The translations under genes and the position numbers were made by a program. Under the pieces are notes generated by a model. The model was given only the letters and a program-made list of their open reading frames with translations. It was not told where the DNA came from and ran no database searches. DNA of 64,000 nt from Nucisporomicrobium flavum (GTDB taxonomy: Bacteria; Actinomycetota; Actinomycetes; Mycobacteriales; Micromonosporaceae): the NCBI RefSeq assembly GCF_016464385.1, contig NZ_JADMLH010000019.1:93028-157027 (forward strand), in the 5' to 3' direction. Numbering within the stretch: position 1 is the stretch's first letter; each line of letters begins with the position of its first letter. This document shows positions 1 to 7,839 of this stretch, one piece after another.

Positions 1-15
1 AGTAGCGGCAGTCAT
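1..15 (-). CDS. rplE: 50S ribosomal protein L5, first codons only (partial)
   Basis: An ATG on the minus strand at 15 opens a frame reading MTAAT before the window ends. Its A overlaps the TGA of rplX (TGATG), the usual rplX-rplE junction of the S10/spc gene block. The identity rests on position after rplN-rplX and on the start resembling actinobacterial L5; only five codons are visible. Confidence 0.7.
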
Positions 16-329
16 CACAGGTCCTTACCGGTGCTACGCGCGATACGGACCTTCTGGCCGTTGTCGTCGACGCGGTAACCGACGCGGGTCGGCTTGCCCT
101 GGTCGTCCACGATCTGCACGTTCGAGATGTGGATCGGGGCTTCCTGCGTGACGATGCCGCCGGTCTTCGAACCGCGCTGCGTCGTACGGATGCGCTCGTG
201 CTTCTTGATGCGGTTGACGCCCTCGACGAGGACCTTGTCCTGCCGCGGGAAGGCCGCAATGACCTTGCCCTTGGCACCCTTGTCCTTACCGGCGATGACG
301 ACGACCGTGTCGCCCTTCTTGATCTTCAC
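15..329 (-). CDS. rplX: 50S ribosomal protein L24
   Basis: 104 aa. L24 is an assembly-initiating protein of the large subunit near the polypeptide exit tunnel. The start is the GTG at 329, giving VKIKKGDTVVVIAG (KOW fold), preceded by GGAGGTG at about 9 nt. A longer open frame extends upstream but lies inside rplN and has no L24 homology. It follows rplN by 2 nt and overlaps rplE by 1 nt, so translation is probably coupled. Confidence 0.96.
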   Translation of the reverse strand: MKIKKGDTVVVIAGKDKGAKGKVIAAFPRQDKVLVEGVNRIKKHERIRTTQRGSKTGGIVTQEAPIHISNVQIVDDQGKPTRVGYRVDDNGQKVRIARSTGKDL

Positions 330-331
330 GG

Positions 332-700
332 TCAGAGCACCTCCGGCGCCAAGCTGATGATCTTCATGAACCGCTTGTCGCGCAGCTCGCGGCCGACCGG
401 GCCGAAGATACGCGTACCGCGGGGGTCTCCGCCGTCCTTGATGATGACGGCGGCGTTCTCGTCGAAGCGGATGTACGAGCCGTCGGGACGGCGCTTCTCC
501 TTGGCGGTGCGGACGATGACCGCCTTGACGACGTCGCCCTTCTTCACACCGGCACCCGGGATGGCGTCCTTGACCGTGGCCACGATGACGTCGCCGATGC
601 TCGCGTAGCGGCGACCGGAGCCGCCCAGTACGCGGATGCACAGAATCTCCCGGGCACCCGTGTTGTCGGCGACGCGCAGTCGCGACTCCTGCTGGATCAC
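332..700 (-). CDS. rplN: 50S ribosomal protein L14
   Basis: 122 aa, the full family length. It starts MIQQESRLRVADNTGA and keeps the IRVLGGSGRRYASIGD core typical of L14, which sits at the subunit interface and contacts 16S rRNA. It is separated from rpsQ by 95 nt holding a perfect hairpin, the longest spacer inside this ribosomal block apart from the leader. No anomaly is seen in the coding sequence. Confidence 0.97.
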   Translation of the reverse strand: MIQQESRLRVADNTGAREILCIRVLGGSGRRYASIGDVIVATVKDAIPGAGVKKGDVVKAVIVRTAKEKRRPDGSYIRFDENAAVIIKDGGDPRGTRIFGPVGRELRDKRFMKIISLAPEVL

Positions 701-766
701 GTCTGTCTCCTATGTCTGCCAGTTCTCCGAGAGAGGCTCCCGAAGCTTGGCGGAACGAATGGGCGG

Positions 767-790
767 CTGGGCCGGCTCCTGCCGGCCCAG
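767..790 (-). promoter_or_regulatory. intra-operon hairpin between rpsQ and rplN
   Basis: A perfect 10-bp inverted repeat, CTGGGCCGGC / GCCGGCCCAG, surrounds a TCCT loop. It lies 5 nt after the rpsQ stop and 66 nt before rplN. No U-tract follows, so it is unlikely to stop transcription efficiently. It may stabilise mRNA or act as a partial terminator; this is inference. Confidence 0.5.
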
Positions 791-795
791 CGCAC

Positions 796-1071
796 TCACT
801 TGGCCTTTTCGAGGATCTCCACGACGCGCCACCGCTTGGTGGCGGACAGCGGACGGGTCTCCATCATCAGGACCCGGTCGCCGATGCCGCACGCGTTCTG
901 CTCGTCGTGCACCTTGAGCTTGCGGGTACGACGGAGAACCTTGCCGTAGAGGGCGTGCTTGACGCGGTCCTCAACCTCGACGACGACGGTCTTGTCCATC
1001 TTGTCGCTGACCACCAGGCCCTCGCGCACCTTGCGCTGAGCCCGGGGGGCAGCAGCAGCGTTCTCACTCAT
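796..1071 (-). CDS. rpsQ: 30S ribosomal protein S17
   Basis: 91 aa. S17 binds 16S rRNA early in small-subunit assembly. The core starts RKVREGLVVSDKMDKTVVV and continues VEDRVKHALYGKVLRRTRKLKVHDE, matching the OB-fold family. A short Ala-rich N-terminal extension (MSENAAAAPRAQ) is common in actinobacteria. Its ATG overlaps the rpmC stop (ATGA), indicating coupling. Confidence 0.97.
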   Translation of the reverse strand: MSENAAAAPRAQRKVREGLVVSDKMDKTVVVEVEDRVKHALYGKVLRRTRKLKVHDEQNACGIGDRVLMMETRPLSATKRWRVVEILEKAK

Positions 1072-1301
1072 GCTGTCACCTCACTCGGCGCGGCCGAGAG
1101 CCCCAGCTCACGTTCACGCATGATCGTGTAGATCCTCGCGATGTCCTTGCGGACCACCTGCAGTCGACGGTGATTGTCGAGCTGCCCGGTCGCGCCCTGC
1201 ACGCGAAGGTTGAACAGCTCCGCCTTCGCCTCCCGCAGCCGCGAGACCAGCTCCTCTTCGGAGAGCTCGCGCAGCTCGGCCGGCTTAACGCCCGCTGCCA
1301 T
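1068..1301 (-). CDS. rpmC: 50S ribosomal protein L29
   Basis: 77 aa, slightly long for L29 owing to a C-terminal tail (ELGLSAAPSEVTA). The helical hairpin with ELRELSEEELVSRLREAK and NLRVQGATGQLDN is diagnostic. L29 lies beside the exit tunnel near L23. It overlaps rplP upstream by 1 nt (TGATG) and rpsQ downstream by 4 nt (ATGA). Confidence 0.97.
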   Translation of the reverse strand: MAAGVKPAELRELSEEELVSRLREAKAELFNLRVQGATGQLDNHRRLQVVRKDIARIYTIMRERELGLSAAPSEVTA

Positions 1302-1726
1302 CAGCTTTCACCCACTTCGCGCGTCACGATGCGGCACTTCATCGGGAGCTTGTGGATCGCGCGTCGCATCGCTTCGCGCGCGATCGTCTCGTTCGGGAAC
1401 GACATCTCGAAGAGAATGCGTCCCGGCTTGACGTTCGCCACCCACCACTCCGGGGAGCCCTTGCCGGAACCCATGCGGGTCTCAGCGGGCTTCTTGGTCA
1501 GCGCCTGGTCCGGGAAGATCGAGATCCAGACCTTACCGCCACGCTTGATGTGACGGGTCATGGCGATACGGGCCGACTCGATCTGCCGGTTGGTCACGTA
1601 CGCCGGCTCCAGGGCCTGGATACCGAACTCACCGAAGACCACGCGGTTGCCGCCCTTGGACGCGCCGTGGCGGTCCGGGTGGTGCGGCTTGCGGAAGCCC
1701 TTCGGGGGCTTACGCGGCATCAGCAT
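1301..1726 (-). CDS. rplP: 50S ribosomal protein L16
   Basis: 141 aa. L16 organises the A-site side of the peptidyl-transferase region. It begins MLMPRKPPKGFRKPH and includes GIQALEPAYVTNRQIESAR and the GSGKGSPEWWVANVKPG loop typical of the family. The start is the first ATG of MLMPRK, 3 nt after the rpsC stop. It overlaps rpmC by 1 nt. Confidence 0.97.
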   Translation of the reverse strand: MLMPRKPPKGFRKPHHPDRHGASKGGNRVVFGEFGIQALEPAYVTNRQIESARIAMTRHIKRGGKVWISIFPDQALTKKPAETRMGSGKGSPEWWVANVKPGRILFEMSFPNETIAREAMRRAIHKLPMKCRIVTREVGES

Positions 1727-1729
1727 GTG

Positions 1730-2572
1730 TCAGCCCTCCTGCTGCGTTTCGGCCGCAGCCGGAGCAGCGGCGGTGTCGGTCGGCTCGGCCGGCGCGGAAG
1801 CGGCCTGGGCCTGCGCGGCCCGGCCCGCCTCGGTGCCACCCGCGGTCGTCCCGGACGAACCGGAACGGCCCCGGCGCGGACGCTCGGGACGGTCGCCACG
1901 GTCACGGCGCGGACGCGCGGGCGCCTCGGGGGCAACCTCGCGACCCGGCACGGCGTCGCCCTTGTAGATCCAGACCTTCACGCCGATGCGGCCGAACGTC
2001 GTACGGGCCTCGAAGAAGCCGTACTCGATGTTGGCGCGCAGCGTGTGCAGCGGAACGCGACCCTCGCGGTAGAACTCCGTACGGCTCATCTCCGCGCCAC
2101 CGAGGCGGCCGGAGACCTGCACGCGGATGCCCTTGCAGACCGGGTTCTTCATGGCCGACTGCATCGCCTTGCGCATGGCACGGCGGAAGCTGACGCGGCT
2201 GGACAGCTGCTCGGCGACGCCCTGCGCGACGAGCTGCGCGTCCGACTCGGGGCTCTTCACCTCGAGGATGTTCAGCTGGACCTGCTTGCCGGTGAGCTTC
2301 TCGAGCTCGCCGCGGATCCGGTCGGCCTCCGCGCCCTTACGGCCGATGACGATGCCCGGCCGGGCGGTGTGGATGTCGACGCGGACCCGGTCACGGGTGC
2401 GCTCGATGTCCACCTTGGAGATGCCGGCGCGCTCCAGGCCCTTGGACATCATGCGGCGGATCTTGACGTCCTCGCCGATGTAGTCCTTGTAGAGCTTGTC
2501 CGCGAACCAGCGGCTCTTCCAGTCGGTGGAGATGCCGAGCCGGAACCCGGTGGGGTGAACTTTCTGACCCAT
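1730..2572 (-). CDS. rpsC: 30S ribosomal protein S3 with low-complexity C-terminus
   Basis: 280 aa. S3 shapes the mRNA entry channel. It contains the N-terminal MGQKVHPTGFRLGI motif, the KH-domain signature GRKGAEADRIRGELEKLTGK and the C-terminal domain ending near VKVWIYKGD (about residue 215). The last 60 or so residues are a disordered tail rich in R, P, A, T and G; actinobacterial S3 often has such tails. It overlaps rplV by 1 nt. Confidence 0.97.
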   Translation of the reverse strand: MGQKVHPTGFRLGISTDWKSRWFADKLYKDYIGEDVKIRRMMSKGLERAGISKVDIERTRDRVRVDIHTARPGIVIGRKGAEADRIRGELEKLTGKQVQLNILEVKSPESDAQLVAQGVAEQLSSRVSFRRAMRKAMQSAMKNPVCKGIRVQVSGRLGGAEMSRTEFYREGRVPLHTLRANIEYGFFEARTTFGRIGVKVWIYKGDAVPGREVAPEAPARPRRDRGDRPERPRRGRSGSSGTTAGGTEAGRAAQAQAASAPAEPTDTAAAPAAAETQQEG

Positions 2573-3048
2573 TACTCGGCACCTTCCGTGCTCTGGGACT
2601 CGGCCGGCTTGGCCTCGGCGGCCGGAGCCGCCTTCTTGGCCGGCGCGGCCTTCTTCGCGGCGGCCTTGCGGGCCGGCGTGGCGACCTGAACGGCCTCCAC
2701 CGCGACGGTGATGTGACAGGTGCGCTTGCGGATCCGGTACGCCCGGCCCTGCGCCCGCGGCCGGAACCGCTTCAGCGTCGGACCCTCGTCGACGAACGCC
2801 TCGCTGACCAGGAGCGCGTCCGGGTCGAGCCGCTCGTTGTTCTCGGCGTTCGCGATCGCGCTGGCGAGCACCTTGTAGACCTGCTCACTCGCAGCCTGCG
2901 GCGCGAACTGCAGGACCGTGAGAGCCTCCTTCGCGGGCAGACCGCGGACGAGGTTGATCACACGGCGCGCCTTGTTCGGCGAGATGCGCACGTGGCGCGC
3001 AACCGCCCGCGCGCCCGGAAGCGCCGGAGCGTCGCCCTTGACTGGCAT
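2572..3048 (-). CDS. rplV: 50S ribosomal protein L22 with Ala/Lys-rich tail
   Basis: 158 aa against about 110 for E. coli L22. The conserved part runs to about residue 120 (ARHVRISPNKARRVINLVRG, then RPRAQGRAYRIRKRTCHI); the rest is a KKAAPAKK-type Ala/Lys tail. L22 lines the exit tunnel and is a site of macrolide-resistance mutations; no such change can be judged without alignment. Spacing to rpsS is 33 nt. Confidence 0.97.
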   Translation of the reverse strand: MPVKGDAPALPGARAVARHVRISPNKARRVINLVRGLPAKEALTVLQFAPQAASEQVYKVLASAIANAENNERLDPDALLVSEAFVDEGPTLKRFRPRAQGRAYRIRKRTCHITVAVEAVQVATPARKAAAKKAAPAKKAAPAAEAKPAESQSTEGAE

Positions 3049-3081
3049 CGCTGTAACCCCTTGTTCTTATCCGTGGACTGC

Positions 3082-3363
3082 TTAGCGACGACGGCTCTTG
3101 CGGTCGTCCTTCTCGTGACCCTTGAACGTACGGGTCAGAGCGAACTCGCCGAGCTTGTGCCCGACCATGGCCTCGGTGATGAACACCGGGACGTGCTTGC
3201 GCCCGTCGTGCACGGCGATCGTGTGCCCGAGCATGTCGGGAATGATCGTCGAGCGCCGAGACCAGGTCTTGATGACGTTCTTCGAGTTCTTCTCGTTCTG
3301 GACTTCCACCTTCTTGATCAGGTGGTCGTCGACGAACGGGCCCTTCTTCAGGCTGCGAGGCAT
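3082..3363 (-). CDS. rpsS: 30S ribosomal protein S19
   Basis: 93 aa, full length. It begins MPRSLKKGPFVDDHLIKKV and contains WSRRSTIIPDMLGHTIAVHDG and VGHKLGEFALTRTFKGH, all highly conserved in S19, which sits in the 30S head near the tRNA anticodon arm. It is 13 nt downstream of rplB. Confidence 0.98.
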   Translation of the reverse strand: MPRSLKKGPFVDDHLIKKVEVQNEKNSKNVIKTWSRRSTIIPDMLGHTIAVHDGRKHVPVFITEAMVGHKLGEFALTRTFKGHEKDDRKSRRR

Positions 3364-3376
3364 CTTTTAACTCCCG

Positions 3377-4216
3377 TTACCCGCGCTTGCGGGTGGCGTA
3401 GCGGCGGCGAACGATCAGCTTGTCGCTCTCCTGGCCCTTGCGGCGGGTACGGCCCTCGGGCTTACCAGCCGGGTTGACCGGGTGGCGACCACCGGAGGTC
3501 TTACCCTCACCACCACCGTGCGGGTGGTCGATCGGGTTCATGGCGACACCACGGACGGTCGGGCGCTTGCCCTTCCACCGCATGCGGCCGGCCTTGCCCC
3601 AGTTGATGTTCGACTGCTCGGCGTTGCCGATCTCGCCGACGGTCGCGCGGCACCGGATGTCGACGCGACGGATCTCACCGGAGGGCATACGCAGCGTGGC
3701 GTACGCGCCCTCACGGCCCAGGAGCTGGATGCCGACGCCGGCCGAACGAGCCAGCTTGGCGCCACCGCCGGGACGAAGCTCCACACCGTGGACCGTCGTA
3801 CCGACCGGGATGTTGCGCAGGGGCAGGTTGTTGCCCGGCTTGATGTCCGCGCCCACGCCCGACTCGACGCGGTCACCCTGCTTGAGGTCCTTCGGCGCGA
3901 GGATGTAGCGCTTCTCGCCGTCGGCGTAGTGCAGGAGTGCGATACGCGAAGTGCGGTTGGGGTCGTACTCGATGTGAGCGACCTTGGCCGGCACGCCGTC
4001 CTTGTCGTTGCGCCGGAAGTCGATCAGCCGGTACTGCCGCTTGTGACCGCCGCCCTGGTGCCGCGTGGTGATGCGACCGTGGACGTTGCGGCCACCCTTC
4101 TTGGGCAGCGGAACCAGCAGAGACTTCTCCGGCGTCGACCGGGTGATCTCAGCGAAGTCGGCGACGCTGGAGCCGCGACGGCCCGGCGTGGTCGGCTTGT
4201 ACTTACGGATAGCCAT
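3377..4216 (-). CDS. rplB: 50S ribosomal protein L2
   Basis: 279 aa, the standard length. L2 is required for subunit association and tRNA binding. It begins MAIRKYKPTTPGRRGSSV and keeps the C-terminal GVAMNPIDHPHGGGEGK motif with the functionally important histidine region. It lies 14 nt after rplW. Confidence 0.98.
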   Translation of the reverse strand: MAIRKYKPTTPGRRGSSVADFAEITRSTPEKSLLVPLPKKGGRNVHGRITTRHQGGGHKRQYRLIDFRRNDKDGVPAKVAHIEYDPNRTSRIALLHYADGEKRYILAPKDLKQGDRVESGVGADIKPGNNLPLRNIPVGTTVHGVELRPGGGAKLARSAGVGIQLLGREGAYATLRMPSGEIRRVDIRCRATVGEIGNAEQSNINWGKAGRMRWKGKRPTVRGVAMNPIDHPHGGGEGKTSGGRHPVNPAGKPEGRTRRKGQESDKLIVRRRYATRKRG

Positions 4217-4230
4217 GATTCACAAACCCC

Positions 4231-4533
4231 TTAGCTGACCGGGCCGCCGAAGGCCTCGATACGGTCACCGTCAGCCAGCTTCACCATGGCGCGCTTGGTC
4301 GCCTTGCGCTGCCCGAAGCCGGTGCGGGTGCGCTTGCGCTTGCCCTCGCGGTTCGCGGTGTTCACCGTCAGCACGCGGACGTCGAAGATCTGCTGGATCG
4401 CGATCTTGATCTGGGTCTTGTTCGCGTCCGGGTGGACGAGGAACGTGTACCAGTTCTGGTCGAGAACGCTGTAGCTCTTCTCGGAGACCACGGGCGCGAC
4501 GATGATGTCGCGCGGGTCGGCGATCGTGCTCAC
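4231..4533 (-). CDS. rplW: 50S ribosomal protein L23
   Basis: 100 aa. L23 is the exit-tunnel docking site for trigger factor and SRP. The sequence shows PRDIIVAPVVSEKSYSVLD and the VDRR-region equivalent VRVLTVNTANREGK, typical of L23. It overlaps the rplD stop by 4 nt (ATGA), so translation is coupled. Confidence 0.97.
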   Translation of the reverse strand: MSTIADPRDIIVAPVVSEKSYSVLDQNWYTFLVHPDANKTQIKIAIQQIFDVRVLTVNTANREGKRKRTRTGFGQRKATKRAMVKLADGDRIEAFGGPVS

Positions 4534-5180
4534 TTGTTCCCCTCCTCGGAGGTCTCAGCCGGAACGCCGAGGAACTCCTCGAGCGCTTCCTTGGTGAAGA
4601 CGACCTCGTCCGCGACAAGCACGTCGTACGTGTTGAGCTGACCGGCCTCGATGAGGTGCACGGTCGCCTCGTTACGCAGCGACAGCCAGTTCTTCTCGTC
4701 GTAGCTGCCCAGGACAACCAGGACCTTGGTCGACTCGGTCGCCTTGCGCAGCGTGGCGATGGCGGCCTTCGTGGACGGCTTCTCGCCGGCGACGAACGCC
4801 TCCACCACGTGCACGCGGCCTTCGCGGGCCCGGTCGGAGAGGGCGCCACGCAGAGCGGCAGCCTTCATCTTCTTCGGGGTCCGCTGGCTGTAGTCGCGCG
4901 GCACGGGACCGTGCACGACGCCACCACCGGTGAACTGCGGGGCGCGGATCGAGCCCTGACGGGCGCGGCCGGTGCCCTTCTGCTTGTACGGCTTCTTGCC
5001 GCCGCCGGCGACCTCACCGCGGGTCTTCGCCTTGTGCGTACCCTGCCGCGCGGCCGCGAGCTGGGCGACGACGACCTGGTGCATCAGCGGGATGTTCGCC
5101 TGCACGTCGAAGATGTCGTCGGGCAGCTCGACGGAGCCGGCCTTCGTGCCCTCGGCGTTGATCACGTCAACCGAGCTCAC
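4530..5180 (-). CDS. rplD: 50S ribosomal protein L4
   Basis: 216 aa. L4 lines the exit tunnel; in gamma-proteobacteria it also represses its own S10 operon. The tunnel-loop region GGGKKPYKQKGTGRARQGS is intact. It overlaps rplC (ATGA at 5177-5180) and rplW. Whether it acts on the long rpsJ leader described below is unknown. Confidence 0.97.
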   Translation of the reverse strand: MSSVDVINAEGTKAGSVELPDDIFDVQANIPLMHQVVVAQLAAARQGTHKAKTRGEVAGGGKKPYKQKGTGRARQGSIRAPQFTGGGVVHGPVPRDYSQRTPKKMKAAALRGALSDRAREGRVHVVEAFVAGEKPSTKAAIATLRKATESTKVLVVLGSYDEKNWLSLRNEATVHLIEAGQLNTYDVLVADEVVFTKEALEEFLGVPAETSEEGNK

Positions 5181-5830
5181 TTGGCACCACCCTTCTTCTT
5201 CGCCGCCGTACGGACCAGGATCAGCGCGCCCTTGGGGCCGGGAACGGCACCCTTGATCAGCAGCAGGTTGTTGTCGGTGTCGACGGCCTGCACCGTGAGG
5301 TTCTGCACGGTGAAGCGCTTGCTACCCATGCGGCCGGCCATCCGGGTGCCCTTGAAGACACGCGCGGGGGTCGCGCAGGCGCCGATCGAGCCCGGCGAGC
5401 GGTGCTTGCGCTCGACACCGTGGCTCGACTTGAGGCCGTGGAAGCCGTGCCGCTTCATGACGCCGGCGTAGCCCTTGCCCTTGGTCTTACCGGTGACGTC
5501 GATCGGCGTACCGACCGCGAACGCCTCGACGGTGACCTCCTGGCCGAGCTCGTACTCACCGGCGTCGGTGGTCCGCAGCTCGACGATGTGGCGGCGCGGC
5601 GACACGCTGGCCTTGGCGAAGTGGCCGCTCTCCGGCTTGTTCACCTTGCGCGGGTCGATCTGGCCGTACGCCAGCTGCACGGCGGCGTAGCCGTCCGTCT
5701 CGGCGCTGCGGACCTGGGTCACGACGCACGGGCCGGCCTGCACCACGGTTACCGGGACGACCTTGTTGTTGTCCCAGACCTGGGTCATGCCGAGCTTGGC
5801 GCCCAGGATGCCCTTCACTTGCCTGTCCAT
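5177..5830 (-). CDS. rplC: 50S ribosomal protein L3
   Basis: 217 aa. L3 is one of the assembly-initiating proteins, reaching the peptidyl-transferase centre. It shows MDRQVKGILGAKLGMTQVWD, then GKGYAGVMKRHGFHG and GSIGACATPARVFKGTRMAG, typical of the family. It lies 11 nt after rpsJ. Confidence 0.97.
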   Translation of the reverse strand: MDRQVKGILGAKLGMTQVWDNNKVVPVTVVQAGPCVVTQVRSAETDGYAAVQLAYGQIDPRKVNKPESGHFAKASVSPRRHIVELRTTDAGEYELGQEVTVEAFAVGTPIDVTGKTKGKGYAGVMKRHGFHGLKSSHGVERKHRSPGSIGACATPARVFKGTRMAGRMGSKRFTVQNLTVQAVDTDNNLLLIKGAVPGPKGALILVRTAAKKKGGAK

Positions 5831-5841
5831 TGTCCGGATCC

Positions 5842-6150
5842 CTACAGCTTGATCTCGATGTCGACGCCAGCCGGCAGGTCGAGGCGCATGAGCGAGTCGA
5901 CCGTCTTCGGAGTCGGGTCGATGATGTCGATCAGACGCTTGTGCGTGCGCATCTCGAAGTGCTCGCGCGAGTCCTTGTACTTGTGCGGCGAACGGATCAC
6001 GCAGAAACGGTTGATCTCCGTGGGCAGCGGCACCGGGCCAGCAACCTGCGCCCCGGTCCGCGTCACCGTCTCGACGATCTTCCGCGCCGAGGAGTCGACG
6101 ACCTCGTGGTCATAGGCCTTGAGCCGGATGCGGATCTTCTGTCCCGCCAT
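5842..6150 (-). CDS. rpsJ: 30S ribosomal protein S10 (NusE)
   Basis: 102 aa, full length, first gene of the S10 operon. It starts [19 protein letters not shown] and carries [26 protein letters not shown], the RNA- and NusB-binding surface of S10/NusE. A leader of almost 300 nt separates it from the best promoter candidate. Confidence 0.98.
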
Positions 6151-6450
6151 GGTGGCTTCTGTTTCCTTCTCTCGATGCCGCTACGTGCGAAGGCGGTGGC
6201 CCTCGCATGCCCGCAGGACCGTTGATCCTGCGTTGTCCGACCCCCGCGGTCGGGCGTGTCGCGCTCTGGAACCAGGCTCCGCCCCAAGGATCTGGAGCGA
6301 TCATGCCCGTGGAGCAGCTCCCGGAGGACTACCCCATCCGTCGGGATCGGGGCGGCCGGCGGCTCTAACACACGCCGGACACCGGGCGAGGGTGGTTGGC
6401 TGCCAGAACAGCAAAGGCAGCCAACCACCCTGCGCGGACGCAACCTGACT
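6151..6450 (-). promoter_or_regulatory. S10-operon 5' leader with structured elements
   Basis: This gene-free stretch before rpsJ contains, in transcription order, a perfect 15-bp stem (arms 6390-6404 and 6416-6430, 11-nt loop), the element CGACACGCCCGACCGCGGG at 6243-6261 that also occurs in the rpsL leader, and a 7-bp stem (6212-6218 / 6226-6232). Neither stem has a U-tract. A leader this long before ribosomal genes usually implies RNA-level control; the mechanism is not known here. Confidence 0.6.
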
Positions 6451-6480
6451 AGTATGCCGCATCGAAAGCGGCAACGCTAA
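6451..6480 (-). promoter_or_regulatory. candidate promoter of the S10 operon
   Basis: On the minus strand a -10-like CATACT (6451-6456) lies 18 bp downstream of a weak -35-like TTAGCG (6475-6480). Transcription would start near 6444, just before the 15-bp stem. The -35 match is poor, so this is a guess from position and spacing. Confidence 0.35.
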
Positions 6481-6502
6481 TCGGGGTCACCATTGAGGGG
6501 TT

Positions 6503-6518
6503 GTTCACCGTGGTGAAC
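6503..6518 (-). terminator. hairpin directly after tuf
   Basis: GTTCACC and GGTGAAC are separated by 2 nt and flanked by complementary GAGG/CCTC, starting 8 nt after the tuf stop. There is no U-tract. It probably ends or trims the str-operon transcript before the S10 promoter. Confidence 0.45.
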
Positions 6519-6526
6519 GTCCTCGG

Positions 6527-7720
6527 TCAGACGTTGATCTTCGTGACCGTTCCGGCGCCGACGGTGCGGCCACCCTCGCGGATCGCGAACTTCAGGCCCT
6601 GCTCCATGGCGATCGGCTGGATCAGCTTGACCGACATGGTGGTGGAGTCGCCCGGCATGACCATCTCGGTGCCCTCGGGCAGCGTGACGACGCCGGTGAC
6701 GTCCGTGGTGCGGAAGTAGAACTGCGGGCGGTAGTTCTGGAAGAACGGCGTGTGACGGCCGCCCTCCTCCTTCGAGAGGATGTAGACCTGGCCCTCGAAC
6801 TCCGTGTGCGGAGTGCTGGTGCCGGGCTTCACGACGACCATGCCGCGCTCGACGTCCTCGCGCTTGATACCACGCAGCAGGAGGCCGACGTTCTCGCCCG
6901 CGCGGGCCTCGTCGAGCAGCTTGCGGAACATCTCGATGCCGGTGCAGACGGTCTTCGTCGACTTCTCGCGGATGCCGACGATCTCGACCTCCTCGTTCGG
7001 CTTGAGGATGCCACGCTCGGCGCGACCGGTGACGACCGTGCCACGACCGGTGATCGTGAAGACGTCCTCGATCGGCATGAGGAACGGCTTGTCGGTCTCA
7101 CGCTCGGGCTGCGGGATCGCGGTGTCGACCGCGTTCATCAGCTCCATGAGCTTGCCGGTCCACTCCGCGTCGCCCTCGAGCGCCTTGAGCGCCGAGACGC
7201 GCACGACGGGAACGTCGTCGCCCGGGAACTCGTAGGTGCTCAGCAGCTCGCGGACCTCGAGCTCGACGAGCTCCAGGAGCTCCTCGTCCTCGACCATGTC
7301 GCTCTTGTTCAGCGCGACGACGATGTACGGAACGCCGACCTGGCGGGCCAGGAGCACGTGCTCCTTGGTCTGCGGCATCGGGCCGTCGGTCGCCGCCACC
7401 ACCAGGATCGCGCCGTCCATCTGCGCGGCACCGGTGATCATGTTCTTGATGTAGTCGGCGTGGCCGGGGCAGTCCACGTGCGCGTAGTGCCGCGCCGCGG
7501 TCTGGTACTCGACGTGCGCGATCGAGATCGTGATGCCGCGGGCCTTCTCCTCCGGCGCCTTGTCGATCTCGTCGAACGGGGTGTACGGGTTCAGGTCCGG
7601 GTATTCGTCGTGCAGGACCTTCGTGATGGCCGCAGTCAGCGTCGTCTTACCGTGGTCGATGTGACCAATGGTGCCGATGTTGACGTGCGGCTTAGTCCGC
7701 TCGAACTTCGCCTTCGCCAC
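6527..7720 (-). CDS. tuf: elongation factor Tu
   Basis: 397 aa. EF-Tu brings aminoacyl-tRNA to the ribosome as a GTP complex. G1 is GHIDHGKT (about residues 19-26), G3 is DCPGH and G4 is NKSD; the RGITI switch and both beta-barrel domains are complete. The start is a GTG preceded by AGGAGGACACCA. It is the last gene of the rpsL-rpsG-fusA-tuf cluster, separated from fusA by a 119-nt spacer with a strong hairpin. Confidence 0.98.
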   Translation of the reverse strand: MAKAKFERTKPHVNIGTIGHIDHGKTTLTAAITKVLHDEYPDLNPYTPFDEIDKAPEEKARGITISIAHVEYQTAARHYAHVDCPGHADYIKNMITGAAQMDGAILVVAATDGPMPQTKEHVLLARQVGVPYIVVALNKSDMVEDEELLELVELEVRELLSTYEFPGDDVPVVRVSALKALEGDAEWTGKLMELMNAVDTAIPQPERETDKPFLMPIEDVFTITGRGTVVTGRAERGILKPNEEVEIVGIREKSTKTVCTGIEMFRKLLDEARAGENVGLLLRGIKREDVERGMVVVKPGTSTPHTEFEGQVYILSKEEGGRHTPFFQNYRPQFYFRTTDVTGVVTLPEGTEMVMPGDSTTMSVKLIQPIAMEQGLKFAIREGGRTVGAGTVTKINV

Positions 7721-7800
7721 TGGTGTCCTCCTGTGGACTGTGGTTTCTTTTCTCGCCCGGCACGCCGATAAGGCGATTAGGACTCTGTCGACTGCTTGTG

Positions 7801-7829
7801 CGCGTGCGGTCCTCGACGGACCGCACGCG
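7801..7829 (-). promoter_or_regulatory. fusA-tuf intergenic hairpin
   Basis: A perfect 12-bp stem CGCGTGCGGTCC / GGACCGCACGCG with a 5-nt loop begins 10 nt after the fusA stop. No U-run follows. It could protect the fusA 3' end or set different fusA and tuf mRNA levels; inference. Confidence 0.5.
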
Positions 7830-7839
7830 CCTCAACGCA

